Below are positions 21,476-32,424 of a stretch of DNA of 64,000 nt, in pieces (position 1 is the first letter of the stretch; every line of letters begins with the position of its first letter). Origin of the DNA: Loripinus fragilis (lineage: Eukaryota > Mollusca > Bivalvia > Lucinida > Lucinidae); assembly GCA_964019695.1 (NCBI GenBank), contig OZ026531.1:4597701-4661700 (forward strand), written 5' to 3'. Position numbers and translations under genes: made by a program. A model generated the notes under the pieces. It saw only the letters and a list, made by a program, of their open reading frames with translations, searched no databases and had not been told where the DNA came from.

Positions 21476-22389
21476 CGAGGGACATTTGGAAAGTTCTTAG
21501 CATGGTCTTTTATTTCAGTAACCAATTCACAAAACCCTACCATGTTTGATATCATTTTAAAGAGCTATCTTTCCTCTATGTTATGGCATAAATTTCATTA
21601 GGATATTATAGTGCTGACACAAATAATATCATTGTGAATACATGTACTGTTTGTAAACTGGAAGATGCATAATTTAAGTGGAAAATATAACATTTTACCT
21701 TTTGATAAGTGTGCAGAACATTATCAATAGTTCGTGAAATTAGATAATTTTGTACCATTCGGTAGGCCACAATCTGGTACAATTATTATACAATTGATGA
21801 CAGAGTTGGATATTTCTAATAATTAAATACCGGAACAGCAATACCAAAACCGTCTAGAAAGCAAAGCAATGCGCAATTTTTTTACTAAAAATCACATGTC
21901 ACAATGCACATAATGATTTTTATGCATTGATCGCTACAAATATAGCAAAACATATACTAAATTGGCACTTTTCGTGCTCCTGTAGTGACACAATTTATAG
22001 TAAAAGTATAAAGAAAAATAAAAAAAAGTCCAATTTTTGAAAGTTTACCATTTCCCTTTCAGTCACTATTTTCTGAGTCGTGCAAGCAGTGATGGCATAA
22101 TATATATTAACAAAAATTCAGATGGCACCAAATCGTTAATTTGTCAAACCATGTTCATAACTAATTTTTCTTCTTTTTTTAAAAAATATTTTGGCTAGAA
22201 TTTCGGCCAGTGTATAAACCTTGCTCACTTTGAGCATCGCTGCACATGCACGCCTAGTCCCTTTTCGACAAAAATTAAACCATCAAGTATCCTATGAATT
22301 CTAGTTTTCAAAAATGTGTTATTTGATAGCATTTTATCAACCATTTTGGAGTTATGATGCCATGCTATGAACTTTCCAAATGCCCCTCG
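21476..22389. mobile_element. Mariner-like MITE, TA duplication
   Basis: TA at 21474-21475 and 22390-22391. TIRs CGAGGGACATTTGGAAAG and, inverted, CGAGGGGCATTTGGAAAG. A CGAGGGG(C/T)ATT start is typical of several Tc1/mariner families (family knowledge). 914 bp with no transposase remnant. Confidence 0.8.
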
Positions 22390-22470
22390 TATTTACAATA
22401 TTGATATGTTGTTCTAGAAAAAAAGGTTTCAGGAATTTATTTAAGTTTACTATAAAAGCTTTTACATATA

Positions 22471-23482
22471 CCCCTATTCCACACAGGCCACGAATGGCCT
22501 GAATCGCCATAAATGGATTTTTTTTTATTCGGGGGAGGAGGGGGGGATTCGTGAGGTTTCATTAAAAAAAAAATTCTCCAATCGTGATGTTCTAAGAGTC
22601 AGTCATGTTGTTATGAATATTTGGGGGAATCGGCTCAATTTGGCTGGAATCGCGCAAGAATTCATTCTGATTCGCAAAATAACATTAGAACATGCTGCAC
22701 GAAAGTTAAGGAATCAATTACGAATCAGTTAAGAATATGCCGAATGCAGCACAAATCACAAATTAACAGAAATCCGCGACAATTCGCTCCAATTGGCGAG
22801 ATTTTCTCTCACGATAGTTATAAAAAAAGGCCCATACATGCTTCGGGACATCAGTTCCAAAATGAATGTTCCTCGTAAAGCAGCAGTAGAATGGATTCTG
22901 CAACTTGAGTGCTGAAAATGGCTTCTTGTATAGCTAGAAGAAAACAACTACATTAAAGTCCAGAGGTCCTGACCCAGACTCTTTGACTTGAAAAAATATG
23001 GCAAAATCACCAGCCAGGAGCTACTGACTGATCCTGATTGTGCTCCAGAACCTGCCAAATCTGTTTCAACTTCTAGGACTGCTCACATGCGCGTGACGGG
23101 GTAATTAATCTTAGGGAAAATCCTTCTACTATCTCTTCCTTGGTTTTATTGCTTGGCTTAATCTCCCGATTCTCCACAAATGAGCTAAGAGTAGCTACAA
23201 ACGCCCAAAAACGCCTCCGAATCGATTACGATTCAGTTACGATGTCCAAGAATGCCTTATGAATTTGGTACGAATCACGCACGATTTTTCGAATCGGGGA
23301 ATTCGTGGCCAAAGTTTTGTACAGTTCAAAACTTTTGAGTCGAATTCCCGATAGACTTACGAATTGCAAGAATGCACTACGGACTGTGCGAATCAGTTAA
23401 GATCTTCACAAACTGAGTACGATTCAGCCCAGATCCAAATATTTGTCAATTCGTGGGATTCGGGGCCTGTGTGGAATATGGG
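22471..23482. mobile_element. TIR element Y (CCCCTATTCCACACAGGCC)
   Basis: Left CCCCTATTCCACACAGGCC and right GGCCTGTGTGGAATATGGG, with TA on both sides (22469-22470, 23483-23484). The interior is dense in GAATC and GATTC words in both directions (CGAATCGATTACGATTC). 1012 bp, no supported frame. Confidence 0.75.
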
Positions 23483-23797
23483 TAATACACAGATGTTCTA
23501 GCCCGACTGGATCTAGCCCCACTGGATCACTTTACGCATTCTCCATCAATCTTTTGAAATGGAAAGATGCAAAAGTCATTTATCAGAGGTCGTGGTACAT
23601 CTATACAAAAAATCATCGTGTCCCATAGCCTCAGAAAAGGTGGTTTTCTTGTTTATGTTGAACTGAGAAAATGATAAATGAGCCATTTTGTGAGATTCTG
23701 GCACTAATCGCATATGTGAGCGCCAAGGGCTCAGATGAGCCTGCTGTATAGATATTGATAGCTGTCTAGTTTATGATGCAACAAAACAACATCAAAT

Positions 23798-24035
23798 GAG
23801 CCACCGCATGTGATTTCCAACAATGTGGCATTTTGACAAACGTAGACTCAGACGAGCCTGTGCAGCCTCCTTTTAAGCTTAGAAACTCGAAATGATGTTC
23901 AGTCAGTAGCTTAACACTCATAGAATATTCAAGCGTCGAGCAAAGGCTCTGATCAGACTGCGCGTATGCACAGGCTGGTCTGAGCCTTTACTGGTCGCAC
24001 ATACCCACAGTGTTGGAAATCCCATGTCATGGCTC
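23798..24035. mobile_element. Foldback element E, copy 1, 4-bp duplication
   Basis: Starts GAGCCACCGCATGTGATTTC, ends with the inverted GAGCCATGACATGGGATTTC. AAAT flanks both sides (23794-23797, 24036-24039). Contains GCTCTGATCAGACTGCGCG and ACAGGCTGGTCTGAGCC, a hairpin. The same flanking sequence without the element is present at about 21403-21437, confirming the exact insertion. Confidence 0.9.
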
Positions 24036-24184
24036 AAATGATGTCACAAAGTTGACATGTACTAAAATCATTGTGTCCCAATGATAAATGAGCCATTTTG
24101 TGAGATTCTGGCACTTATCACGAGCACCAAAGGCTCAGTCTAGATATTGATAGCTGTCTAGTTTATGATGAGAGTCCAAATCTA

Positions 24185-24745
24185 TACTCAGCGTCAATGA
24201 AAAGTTACCAGCATCAAAATTTCGATATTTTGGAAAATACATAATACAGCTCTTTGGCTACTGTTATGTTCATGTTTCTGGTCAACGACAAGCTGGTTTG
24301 GAGAGATAAAACAGTTACACGAGCCCTGGAGCTATGGTGCACGTGATGTGCGTGCATTTTATGTTTTTCGCAGCTTTTAAGAATTTGAAATCCTCATTTT
24401 CAGAAGACAACATGCCAGAACATGCCCTAGACATTGTCATTGAAAACGCCACCAAAATGGTTTAGGTTATCCCATTAAACGTGGAAAATGAGGATCAAAG
24501 TTTATGGTAGCACCAAAACGTTGCATTTTCCTATACAATGCAATGGAAATTACAGTGGTCCATCAAGGAATGATTATAATGCATTCGGGTGTGATGGATA
24601 CCGTTTTCCATAGTGGTGATGCATGGGACTCTATGCCATACAACTGAGTGTTGAAGTATCTGCCGTTCTTTGTTCAGAATGGACTAAATATTGTCCTATG
24701 TTAAGTGTATGTGATTTACTGGTAACTTTTCACTGACGTTGAGTA
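24185..24745. mobile_element. TA-flanked TIR element L
   Basis: Left TACTCAGCGTCAATGAAAAG, right inverted TACTCAACGTCAGTGAAAAG, TA at 24183-24184 and 24746-24747. 561 bp, Tc1/mariner-sized duplication, no coding remnant. Confidence 0.75.
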
Positions 24746-25101
24746 TACTATTATACTTTATGCATGTGCCTAATGTGACAAGTACCAAAATCTCACAAGA
24801 TGGCTTAAATATTTTGCTGTCCATTGGCATGGTCTCGATACCGATGCTTATCAAAACAAAAATGACACAATTTATATCTGCGTGAATATAGCGCCTATCC
24901 TAAGACCATGCAACATGAAAGTGAGGCCATGTTGTGTTGATGTCATGATATCACTGGGCTTAGACTATCACTGACTTACCAATGTCCCTGTTAATGGCTG
25001 CTCTGTCCTCATTTAGGCTCCCTCCCTCCTTTAAAACTGTAATTCTCTGGTGCCTTGACTGGAACATTCCACACATCATTCATCTGGAGAAAAAACAATA
25101 T

Positions 25102-25338
25102 GAGCTGTGACATGTTATTTCCAACAATGTGGCATTTTGACAAGTGTAGACTCAGACGAACCTGTGCAACCTCCTTTATAGGCTAGAAACTTCAAATGAT
25201 GTTAAGTCAGTAGCTTAACACTTATAGAATATTCAAGCGACCAGTAAAGAGTCTGATCAGACTGCGCATATGCCCAGGCTGATCTGAGACTTTGCTGGTC
25301 GCACATAACACATTGTTGGAAATATCATGTTGCGGCTC
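25102..25338. mobile_element. Foldback element E, copy 2
   Basis: GAGCTGTGACATGTTATTTC left and TGCGGCTC right, flanked by ATAT at 25098-25101 and 25339-25342, again a 4-bp duplication. Interior matches copy 1 (TGATCAGACTGCGCATATGC). Confidence 0.85.
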
Positions 25339-25465
25339 ATATAATGCATGATTATGCCTTTTTTCAAACTGAGGACATGGGTAGGTTCCTGATTTTGGTA
25401 AATACATTGCTATAAGTGACAAATTGGACTGGTATTTCAGCCCGTAATCATTTGCCCAAAAAAAC

Positions 25466-25785
25466 CCCAGCTTTTCTACAGCTTCTATGCAGCTTTCAAA
25501 GCTTCGTAAAAATTAGCTGTATTGGCACCTGCGTATTTAGCTGCAGAAACGCAGCTTTTACGCAGAGCTGAAGAAACGTCGGCTTTAACGCAGCTTTAAC
25601 AAAGAGCTGTAGAAAAGCCGGCTTTTACGTAGCTTTAGCGAAGCTTTAACGCAGCTTTAGCGCAGAGTCGCTTAAAGCTGTGTTAAAGCTTCGCAGCTTT
25701 TACGCAGGTGCCAATACCCCTAGCTTTTACGAAGCTCTAACGCAGCTTTTTTGCAGCTTCAATTCAAAGCTGCATAAAAGCTGGG
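25466..25785. mobile_element. TIR element N built of AGCTTT words
   Basis: CCCAGCTTTTCTACAGC at left, GCTGCATAAAAGCTGGG at right. The interior is a dense array of GCAGCTTTAACGCAGC-like words in both orientations. Non-coding; no duplication identified. Confidence 0.7.
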
Positions 25786-25989
25786 ATAGCTGTTTTTATT
25801 AAATGTTATAACTCTTTCCTTGTGCAGTCTATTGATAGCCTTTGCAAAAAGTTTAGACCTAGATCAAGACTGACACAATGCATGTCCTGATCTGGTTCCA
25901 AACTGCTTGACACGCTGATAGTGTTCCTGATATAGTTTTTTGAAAAGGTTAGTTTTGCAAAAAAGATAACTAAAGAATGAAAAATTACC

Positions 25990-26717
25990 AGGGCCTATTC
26001 TCCCTATCACCAGGGTCCAATATTCAGCCCCATTCCCATCCAAAATATCCTCCTTTTTTCCCAATTTTCAAAAATAAATTCCCAATTTGAAGCTAAAAAA
26101 TGTTTTTCGCGTATTTCGGTCCGTTTTGGTATGTAAAAATACCCACACAACGGCCGTGGCTATCACGACTATCATGCAATCAGTCTCAATACTATATTTT
26201 TCAAGATGGCAGCGCCTCTCGCTAAATCGTAATTTTTCAGAATAATCATTTTTTGGGAGAGATTTAAAATAAATTTAAGTAAAAAATAAGATAGACAAGC
26301 GGACAATTGATCATTTATTTTATGTGGCCGCAGCTTGCTCTAAGAAATTTTCTATAAAATGGACCACCACTCTGTGGGATTTGAAGTGGGATTTGAGAAG
26401 AAAACAAAACTTTTAGTAACGATAAAAGTTCAGATGATGATGCTATTGAAATTGACACTTCTGAAATTGTTAAAAAAATAATAATTTGACAACAGGACTA
26501 AATCATGTGATCTTACAAAAGCAGCTCCCAGTAAAGATGGTTACATTTGTATGATATAACTCTCTCATATGCACATGAATAAATCATGCACATGTTAAGT
26601 TTTTTTTTGTTTTTTTTTTTCTGTTTAACACTTATAAAAAATTCCCAAAATGCCGCATATTTTTTCCCAATTCAAGCCAGCCGAGGCCTTTTCCCAAATT
26701 AGCTTGAAAAGGCCCTG
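25990..26717. mobile_element. hAT-like TIR element, 5-bp duplication
   Basis: Ends CAGGGCCTATTC and GGCCCTG, flanked by ATTAC at 25985-25989 and 26718-26722. CCCAATTTTCAAAAATAAATTCCC words sit near both ends in opposite orientation. CAGGG termini with 5-8 bp duplications fit hAT (including hAT5). It interrupts a family A remnant on its left (25806-25989). No transposase frame. Confidence 0.75.
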
Positions 26718-26832
26718 ATTACACAACATGCAAATATTTAAGACAGATGCATGCTAATACAGATTCCTCAGTTAATATGCAGTTTATTTTCACTTTCTAT
26801 TCCTCACAAAATTGGGTAAAATGATAAAGTTA

Positions 26833-27314
26833 GGCCAGAATTTTTTTATTAGTCGATTTATGAACCCTCCTACTGTAATTTTCCGGAAAGTAGGAAAAAA
26901 ATAAAATTTAATTTCTAAAATTTTTTTTTTATTTTATCCGCCGACTCTAAAATATTATTTGTTTGGTTGAAGAAAATATTTTTTTGAGGTTGACTGTCTG
27001 TGCATTTTTGAGAATGACACTGTTAAAAGTGATTGTCCTGTCCAGATTTTTAGGAAAATGATAAATATTTAAAGATTTAATACAGACTGTTGGTTTACCT
27101 ATAACTAGTTTTACTGTTTCTGGAGATATTAAAAAAAAAAAAAGAAAAAAGGAAATAAAAAGCTGAAAATATTAAAAAAAAAAAAAAAAAAAAGCTCTGA
27201 AAATGACCAGTCAAGTGGTCATTTTCAGAGCTTTTTTTATTTATTTTTTTTCGTCCCCCCGACCCTAGGTCTGAAAAAAATTCCCGTAAATCAACTAATA
27301 AAAAAAATCTGGCC
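26833..27314. mobile_element. PIF/Harbinger-like MITE H
   Basis: TTA at 26830-26832 and 27315-27317; TIRs GGCCAGAATTTTTTTATTAG and, inverted, GGCCAGATTTTTTTTATTAG. A TTA duplication plus GGC start fits PIF/Harbinger MITEs. An internal hairpin AAAGCTCTGAAAATGACC...GGTCATTTTCAGAGCTTT spans 27192-27234. A related end begins at 37854. Confidence 0.8.
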
Positions 27315-27676
27315 TTAGCAAACCTGTAAGAGTTCCTCATACAAAGCCCCACTATACATATATGTGGTCAAGCCTGCAAAATGTCTCAGTTCACAATACA
27401 GGAAAAAAGGTTTTCCCCGACACACAAAATCCTGCGTTTTGGCGCACTTTCAATCAAAATAACCCCCCAAAAAAGTCATCAGTGCATCCTCCATGACACA
27501 ATTTAAAAAAACAAGAAATCTCTTGTAAGTTTCCTTAACAGTGATGTTGTACTTTCAAAACGTGTTACCGGTTTTTCCGTGGCTAATTATAGCTTGTTTT
27601 ATCAATAACTTCCCAATCGCAACACGTGTGTTGCATCAAACTCCAAGACGTTGATCGGTTTCTCCTCAATTATCTT

Positions 27677-28563
27677 CACCCAGGTAAACCGCATGTCCAA
27701 ATCTCGGAGGGTGTTGGCTACCGGAGGTAAACAAAGGAGTTTTGGGCTGCACATGGTCTGCTTTGAGATGGTTTTATATCATAATGAACCACATTAAGGA
27801 ATAAAATCAACATATAAGCCGTAAGTATATAGAATGACAAGAATTCTGAAAGCAATGTTTGTTTTTTGAAATGAATCTGTTTGAATTTAAATCGCATTTG
27901 AATTCAGAAAAGCGGTGATTTGAACGAATATTTCGAATTCATCAGTTTATATTTATATGTATTATTTTGTTTTTTCTTGATTCATAACTACCGCTGCAAT
28001 GTTTAACCTCTCTTTGGAATGTATCAGTCCAATATAATTCAAACAGACGTGTACAACACTTATTTTTTTGCAATTTTATGACGATGGTGTCATGTTTATG
28101 GATAGCGTACATTCGGAGGTAAGTCCTCTGAACATTTTGCTAACTATCAAAACGATAGCAACGTAAGCGATTTTCAAAATTTGAAGTTTTGATAGCAGTT
28201 TTGGACATGACACTTACAAGCCATGCAGGAGAATGATATAGAATGGTAGCGGTACAAGCAATTAGTGTCAAAGGTTGATATAAGTCCAGCAATGATCAAA
28301 CCACTAGCCTTTTTTCATTGAAAAATTCACATTCGCCGTTTGAAAAGTCGCCCTGAATCCTACAGACATGGATCAAAAGTATTTTACAGATTCCGAGTCC
28401 TTATCACTCAATATAGAAGCCACATGTTTGCTGCTCTCGTCCCCAAGAAACTTTCAATATGAAATAAAAACGGATAAATACAACCCCTATCCATCCATGA
28501 TCTCAATGTTTACCTCCGATAGCCAACACCCTCCGAAATTTAGACATGCGGTTCACCTGGGTG
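27677..28563 (+). mobile_element. TIR element I, short copy, CAC termini, 5-bp duplication
   Basis: Ends CACCCAGGTAAACCGCATGT and its inverted partner (GGTTCACCTGGGTG), with homology continuing about 55 bp through CGGAGGGTGTTGGCTA. ATCTT at 27672-27676 and 28564-28568 is the target duplication. A long relative with the same ends but a different centre lies at 30369-37848; homology breaks near 28115 in a sequence reading GGAGGTAAGT. No transposase. Confidence 0.9.
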
Positions 28564-28618
28564 ATCTTTTAGGAAGAAAGACCGCTATATGAGGCAATAA
28601 ACTAGCCCCTGTTATATG

Positions 28619-28870
28619 ATGGGCCTCGTCGCGAGAAAACCTGTCTTCGGGGTGTCCGACAAAGCGAGTTTCAAACCAGTCTCCTCAGCTACAGAGACTA
28701 GCTAGAAAATTGAAAATTCATCTGAACCAAGTTTACATATGAATCTTTCCAAAAAGTGAACCAAAAAGTGAATAATAAAGGCACTGATCAGACTGCGCGG
28801 ATGCGCATGCTGGTCTGGGCCTGTGTTGTTCGCAAACCCCGAAGACAGGTTTTCTTGTGTTACAGCCCAT
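28619..28870. mobile_element. Foldback element D, complete copy
   Basis: AGAAAACCTGTCTTCGGGG at 28634 faces CCCCGAAGACAGGTTTTCT ending 28855; weaker pairing runs outward to GGGCC/GGGCT. Interior ACTGATCAGACTGCGCGG and GCTGGTCTGGGCC form a hairpin similar to that in element E, hinting at a shared origin. Confidence 0.75.
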
Positions 28871-28964
28871 ATTAGTACAGCATAACTAATGTGGGACTCA
28901 ATTACCAAAGTGCAAATCAATTATCACCAAGCCCACAAATTCTATATTTACAGATTCCATGCGC

Positions 28965-29245
28965 GGATCCAGAAAATTTTGTCAGAGAAAACTTTTTTTT
29001 TTTTTTTTTTTTAGTTGATAAGGGGTGGGTGGATCCAAATAGCACTTTAAGCGCGCCATCATCGGCCCACCAGCAAAATGCCATTTATATGGTGTTTCGC
29101 TGGCGTGCTGATAATGGCCCAACCTTGAATGCTGGCTCGGTAGCTTTGTAATTTTTCAGGGGATCTGGACCAGAATTGCTAAGAAAACCCTATATTTTGC
29201 GATTTGTCAGGGGAGGGGGGAGTCCCCCCTCTGGATCTGCTGATG
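28965..29245 (+). mobile_element. TIR repeat C, copy 2
   Basis: GCGCGGATCCAGAAAATTTT at left, CCCCCTCTGGATCTGC at right, poly-T slip tract at 28987, and the family words GGTGGATCCAAATAGCAC, GGCCCAACCTTGAATGCTGG and AGGGGATCTGGACCAG. Confidence 0.75.
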
Positions 29246-29414
29246 GATTCAAGCATAAAACTTAACCCACATTCATTGAAAATATATGAAATATTTACCT
29301 TGATTCACATAGTCCTTTAAGGAACATTTTTTAAAACTCAAAGGTCAAATAATTTATAAATCTACTCACAAAAAGTCATGCATCTCAAAGCCTCAAGGCA
29401 ATATCTATTAGACA

Positions 29415-29600
29415 GAACCATGCCCCCAGATAAGAGTGTGTAACTGAAAATTATTTTTCTTATCTCTCATCCAAAACATATGTTGTAGGTACTCAAAAGA
29501 AACGTCTCAATGAGATGGTTCTTTTGAGCACCCAACTGATGGATAGGAGGAATAACCAGTACTTTACACTGAACATTTTTGCTTAACTGGACCTATGTAG
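29415..29600. mobile_element. Foldback element Q, copy 3
   Basis: CCCCCAGATAAGAGTGTG left, hairpin arms TACTCAAAAGAAACGTCTC and GAGATGGTTCTTTTGAGCA, and GGACCTATG right. Opposite orientation to copy 1. Confidence 0.7.
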
Positions 29601-30009
29601 AACAATTCAAAGTACAGTATAAACCTTTGTCCTGCTGAAGAAATGAACTCTTTTGCAAGTTGGGAATTTTTCTTTTTTGAATGTCTGCTGATTTTTTTTC
29701 AAAATTAACTTGCAAAAAAATCTTCAAGAGTATCATCAAAGTGTCAAGTAGTTTGGATCCAGATCAGGCCCTGATCTGGGTCCTGTCATGAGCAGACAAC
29801 ACAAGCAGACAAGAACATTATACCTTCCAGTCCAGTCTCATAAATAGAGGGTCTTACATGAGTGCTCATGTTTTTCTGAATTTATCAAATGAGTTGGGGG
29901 AAAAGAGAAAAAATGTGAGGCCTGCCCAGCATTTTATCTCTTTTTTGCAATGAGTTAATACAAGAGCACAAATGTTAGATGACATTAAGATTTGAAATCT
30001 CATTTCTGC

Positions 30010-30213
30010 CATAAATTGTGTTTGATTTGGTTCTTTAAGTCCCATCAACAATCTTTCAGTTATAAAGGGATGGATCTTCCTAGGTTGAACCAGTACTTAG
30101 CTAGGATTAATGTGTCTTGCTCAAGGACACAACGCAGTGCAGCTGTTGAGGCTGGAACCCCCAGCCCCTCGGTCTCGAGTCAAGCACTCTACCACTGAGC
30201 CACTGCACTCCCC
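30010..30213 (-). mobile_element. SINE family 1
   Basis: Minus strand: head GGGGAGTGCAGTGGCTCAGTGG, CTTGACTCGAGACCGAGGGG, body GGTTCAACCTAGGAAG, 3' ACCAAATCAAACAC. Good match to the other copies. Target duplication not convincing. Confidence 0.8.
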
Positions 30214-31389
30214 GAAATTCTGCGGTGAAAACGTTATAATTTTGTCATTATGTAATTGGCAACGTTGTTATGGACGTCATAACGTTTCCCGAAAATCTGT
30301 AAACCAATAGTGGTTTATTGATTTTATTGCATCACATTTTTTTACTCAAAGACGCAACGTCATAGTTACACCCAGGTAAACCGCATGTCTAGATCTCGGA
30401 GGGTGTTGGCTATCGGAGGTAAACATTGCGATTATGGATGGACAGGGTCTGTATTTATCCATTTGTATTTTCTATAGAAAATTTCTTGGAGACGAAAGCA
30501 GCAAACAGGTTGCTTCTATATTGAATGATAAGGACTCGGAATGTGAAAAATTCTTTTGACTCATGTCCGTAGGACCCTAGGCGACCTTTCAAACGACGAT
30601 TGTGAAATTTTCAATGAAAAAATGCTATTCGCTTGATTATACCTGGATTTATATCAACCTTTGACACAATTCGCTTGTGTCGGCACAATTCTATATCATT
30701 CTCCTGTATGATTTATAAGAGTCGTATCTCAAAATGCTATTAAAACATTAATATTTGAAATTTGCTTACGTTGATATCGTTTTGATGGTTAACAAGATGT
30801 TCAGAGGAAACTTGACAGCTGACATGCTTGCTATCGGAGTGACAGTGGTTTTGATTTCGGAGATTGATACAAACTGCCGCACATTTAGTGTCTGAATCTG
30901 ATATATTTTAAGCATGCCATGATACAAAATAAAATATGTAATGCTACAAATGGAAAACTACCAGGGGGACGAAATACAGAAGGGAATATGAGAGGTTTTA
31001 CAGTTGTGATGTGTTGTGAAAAGCGCTAATCTTCAGTCGGTGTCATTATGCATGTTTTTGTCTAGTGAGTCTGGGAAAACATATTTATTTAATTCTGCAC
31101 TGATACATTTTTTGTGAAACCAGTATGCTTGATATAGGAAGGGGATATGATGGCTGGGTGGGGTTGGGGCGAGGGTATGGTCCCTGAAAGAAGGCAAGAA
31201 CATGTGCCATATCTATACTTATTATCTTACCTGTCAACGCAGTGTATTAACAACATGAACATGGTTACAAAATGCAGGTTCACATTGTGGCGCATTTTGT
31301 TGTGTGAATGGAGTGTCAAAATGCGAGGAAACTGTTGGTTAAGATGCCACGTGTACATGATTAGTTAACCTTTGATCCAAAAATATATA

Positions 31390-31645
31390 CATGTATGCCA
31401 CCCAGACAATTGAAACACCCACAACCACCAGTCTACTGAATCGCCACAGAACATCCAAACGCACACAGTACACTGAAAAAACACAAACCAGCCAACACCT
31501 TGAAATTCCCAAACTCCCTAGGCAACTGATACACTCAAACCGCCCAGCCCAGGGAAGCACTCAGATCGCTCAGTTCACTGAAATACCCTGATCAAATTCA
31601 TTAAAACATGCAACTCACCTAGTCCACTGAAACACCCTTCTGTTG
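31390..31645. repeat. C/A-rich degenerate short tandem repeat
   Basis: Repeats of roughly 20 bp around CCAGTCTACTGAATCGCCAC and AGTTCACTGAAATACCC. Low complexity; the readable frames through it have no family resemblance. Confidence 0.5.
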
Positions 31646-32046
31646 CACCGCCCTTTAGGATTCTATTCAATGAAACAAACTATATCAACAGTTTACCCCC
31701 CCCCCCACCAAACCCTACAAAAACAACAACAACACATGCACAAAACACCACAAAAATTGAGTGGGTTTCAACGGGGCTCTCTAGCTGGTCGCCAACCCCC
31801 ACACCCCCTCCCCCGCCTTCCTTTTTTGCTATACAACATCTAAAACATTTGAATGGCATTTCACTGGCGGGCCGATGGTTGCTCGACATTGTGTGAAGGC
31901 TGGGATAGGGTATGTCCATGTCTTGTACCACCATCTAGTAGCTTTGCACTGATACTCTTTCTTAGGTTTTGTAAGACATTAGTAAGATAAATGCATATAA
32001 TTATACAACAAAACATCTCATGCGATGTTGTTATTATCACTTATTC

Positions 32047-32335
32047 ATGCGCGGATCCCGAATTATTGCCAGACGAAGTCCCAACTAAACTCTGACACAC
32101 TTTATTTTAGATGAATGGAGTGAGGAATCAAAATACCACTAAAAGCGGACCATCATCAGCCCAACAGCAAAACGCTGGAGGGGCGATAATTACCCAAAAT
32201 TGAATGCTGGTTTGGTAGCTTTTGATTTTCCAGGGGATCTGGACCAGTACTGCTAAAGAGCCTCAAAGGTTTCCGATTTTCCAGGGAGGGGGTCAGGACC
32301 CTCTGCCACTCCCTCTCTGGATCAGCGCATCTTAA
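32047..32335 (+). mobile_element. TIR repeat C, copy 3
   Basis: GCGCGGATCCCGAATTATTG at left, CTCTGGATCAGCGC at right; AAATACCACTAAAAGCGG and GGGGATCTGGACCAGTACTG inside. Lies within element I. A partial relative with GGCGGGCCGATGG is just upstream (31790-31960). Confidence 0.7.
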
Positions 32336-32424
32336 TGTTAGTTGAATGCGCCCACTTAACTGAAAATTTGTTGACTGAGATGTTAAGAACAAAATCAAAC
32401 AAAATAAAAAAAAACATAATTATA

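Larger units (their letters stand above)
21392..24952. mobile_element. TIR element F, 3.56 kb, containing four nested elements
   Basis: Ends GATATCATGACATCAAAACA and its inverted partner TGTTGATGTCATGATATC. ACTG at 21388-21391 and 24953-24956 is a possible 4-bp duplication. Inside lie a mariner-like MITE (21476), a TA-flanked element (22471), foldback E (23798) and a second TA element (24185). A left-end segment is repeated internally around element E, which shows its empty site. No open frame of useful size. Confidence 0.65.

Noticed and set aside
22621..22878. 85-codon frame inside element Y
   Set aside because: The sequence is an array of GAATC/GATTC words; the frame has no transposase motif.
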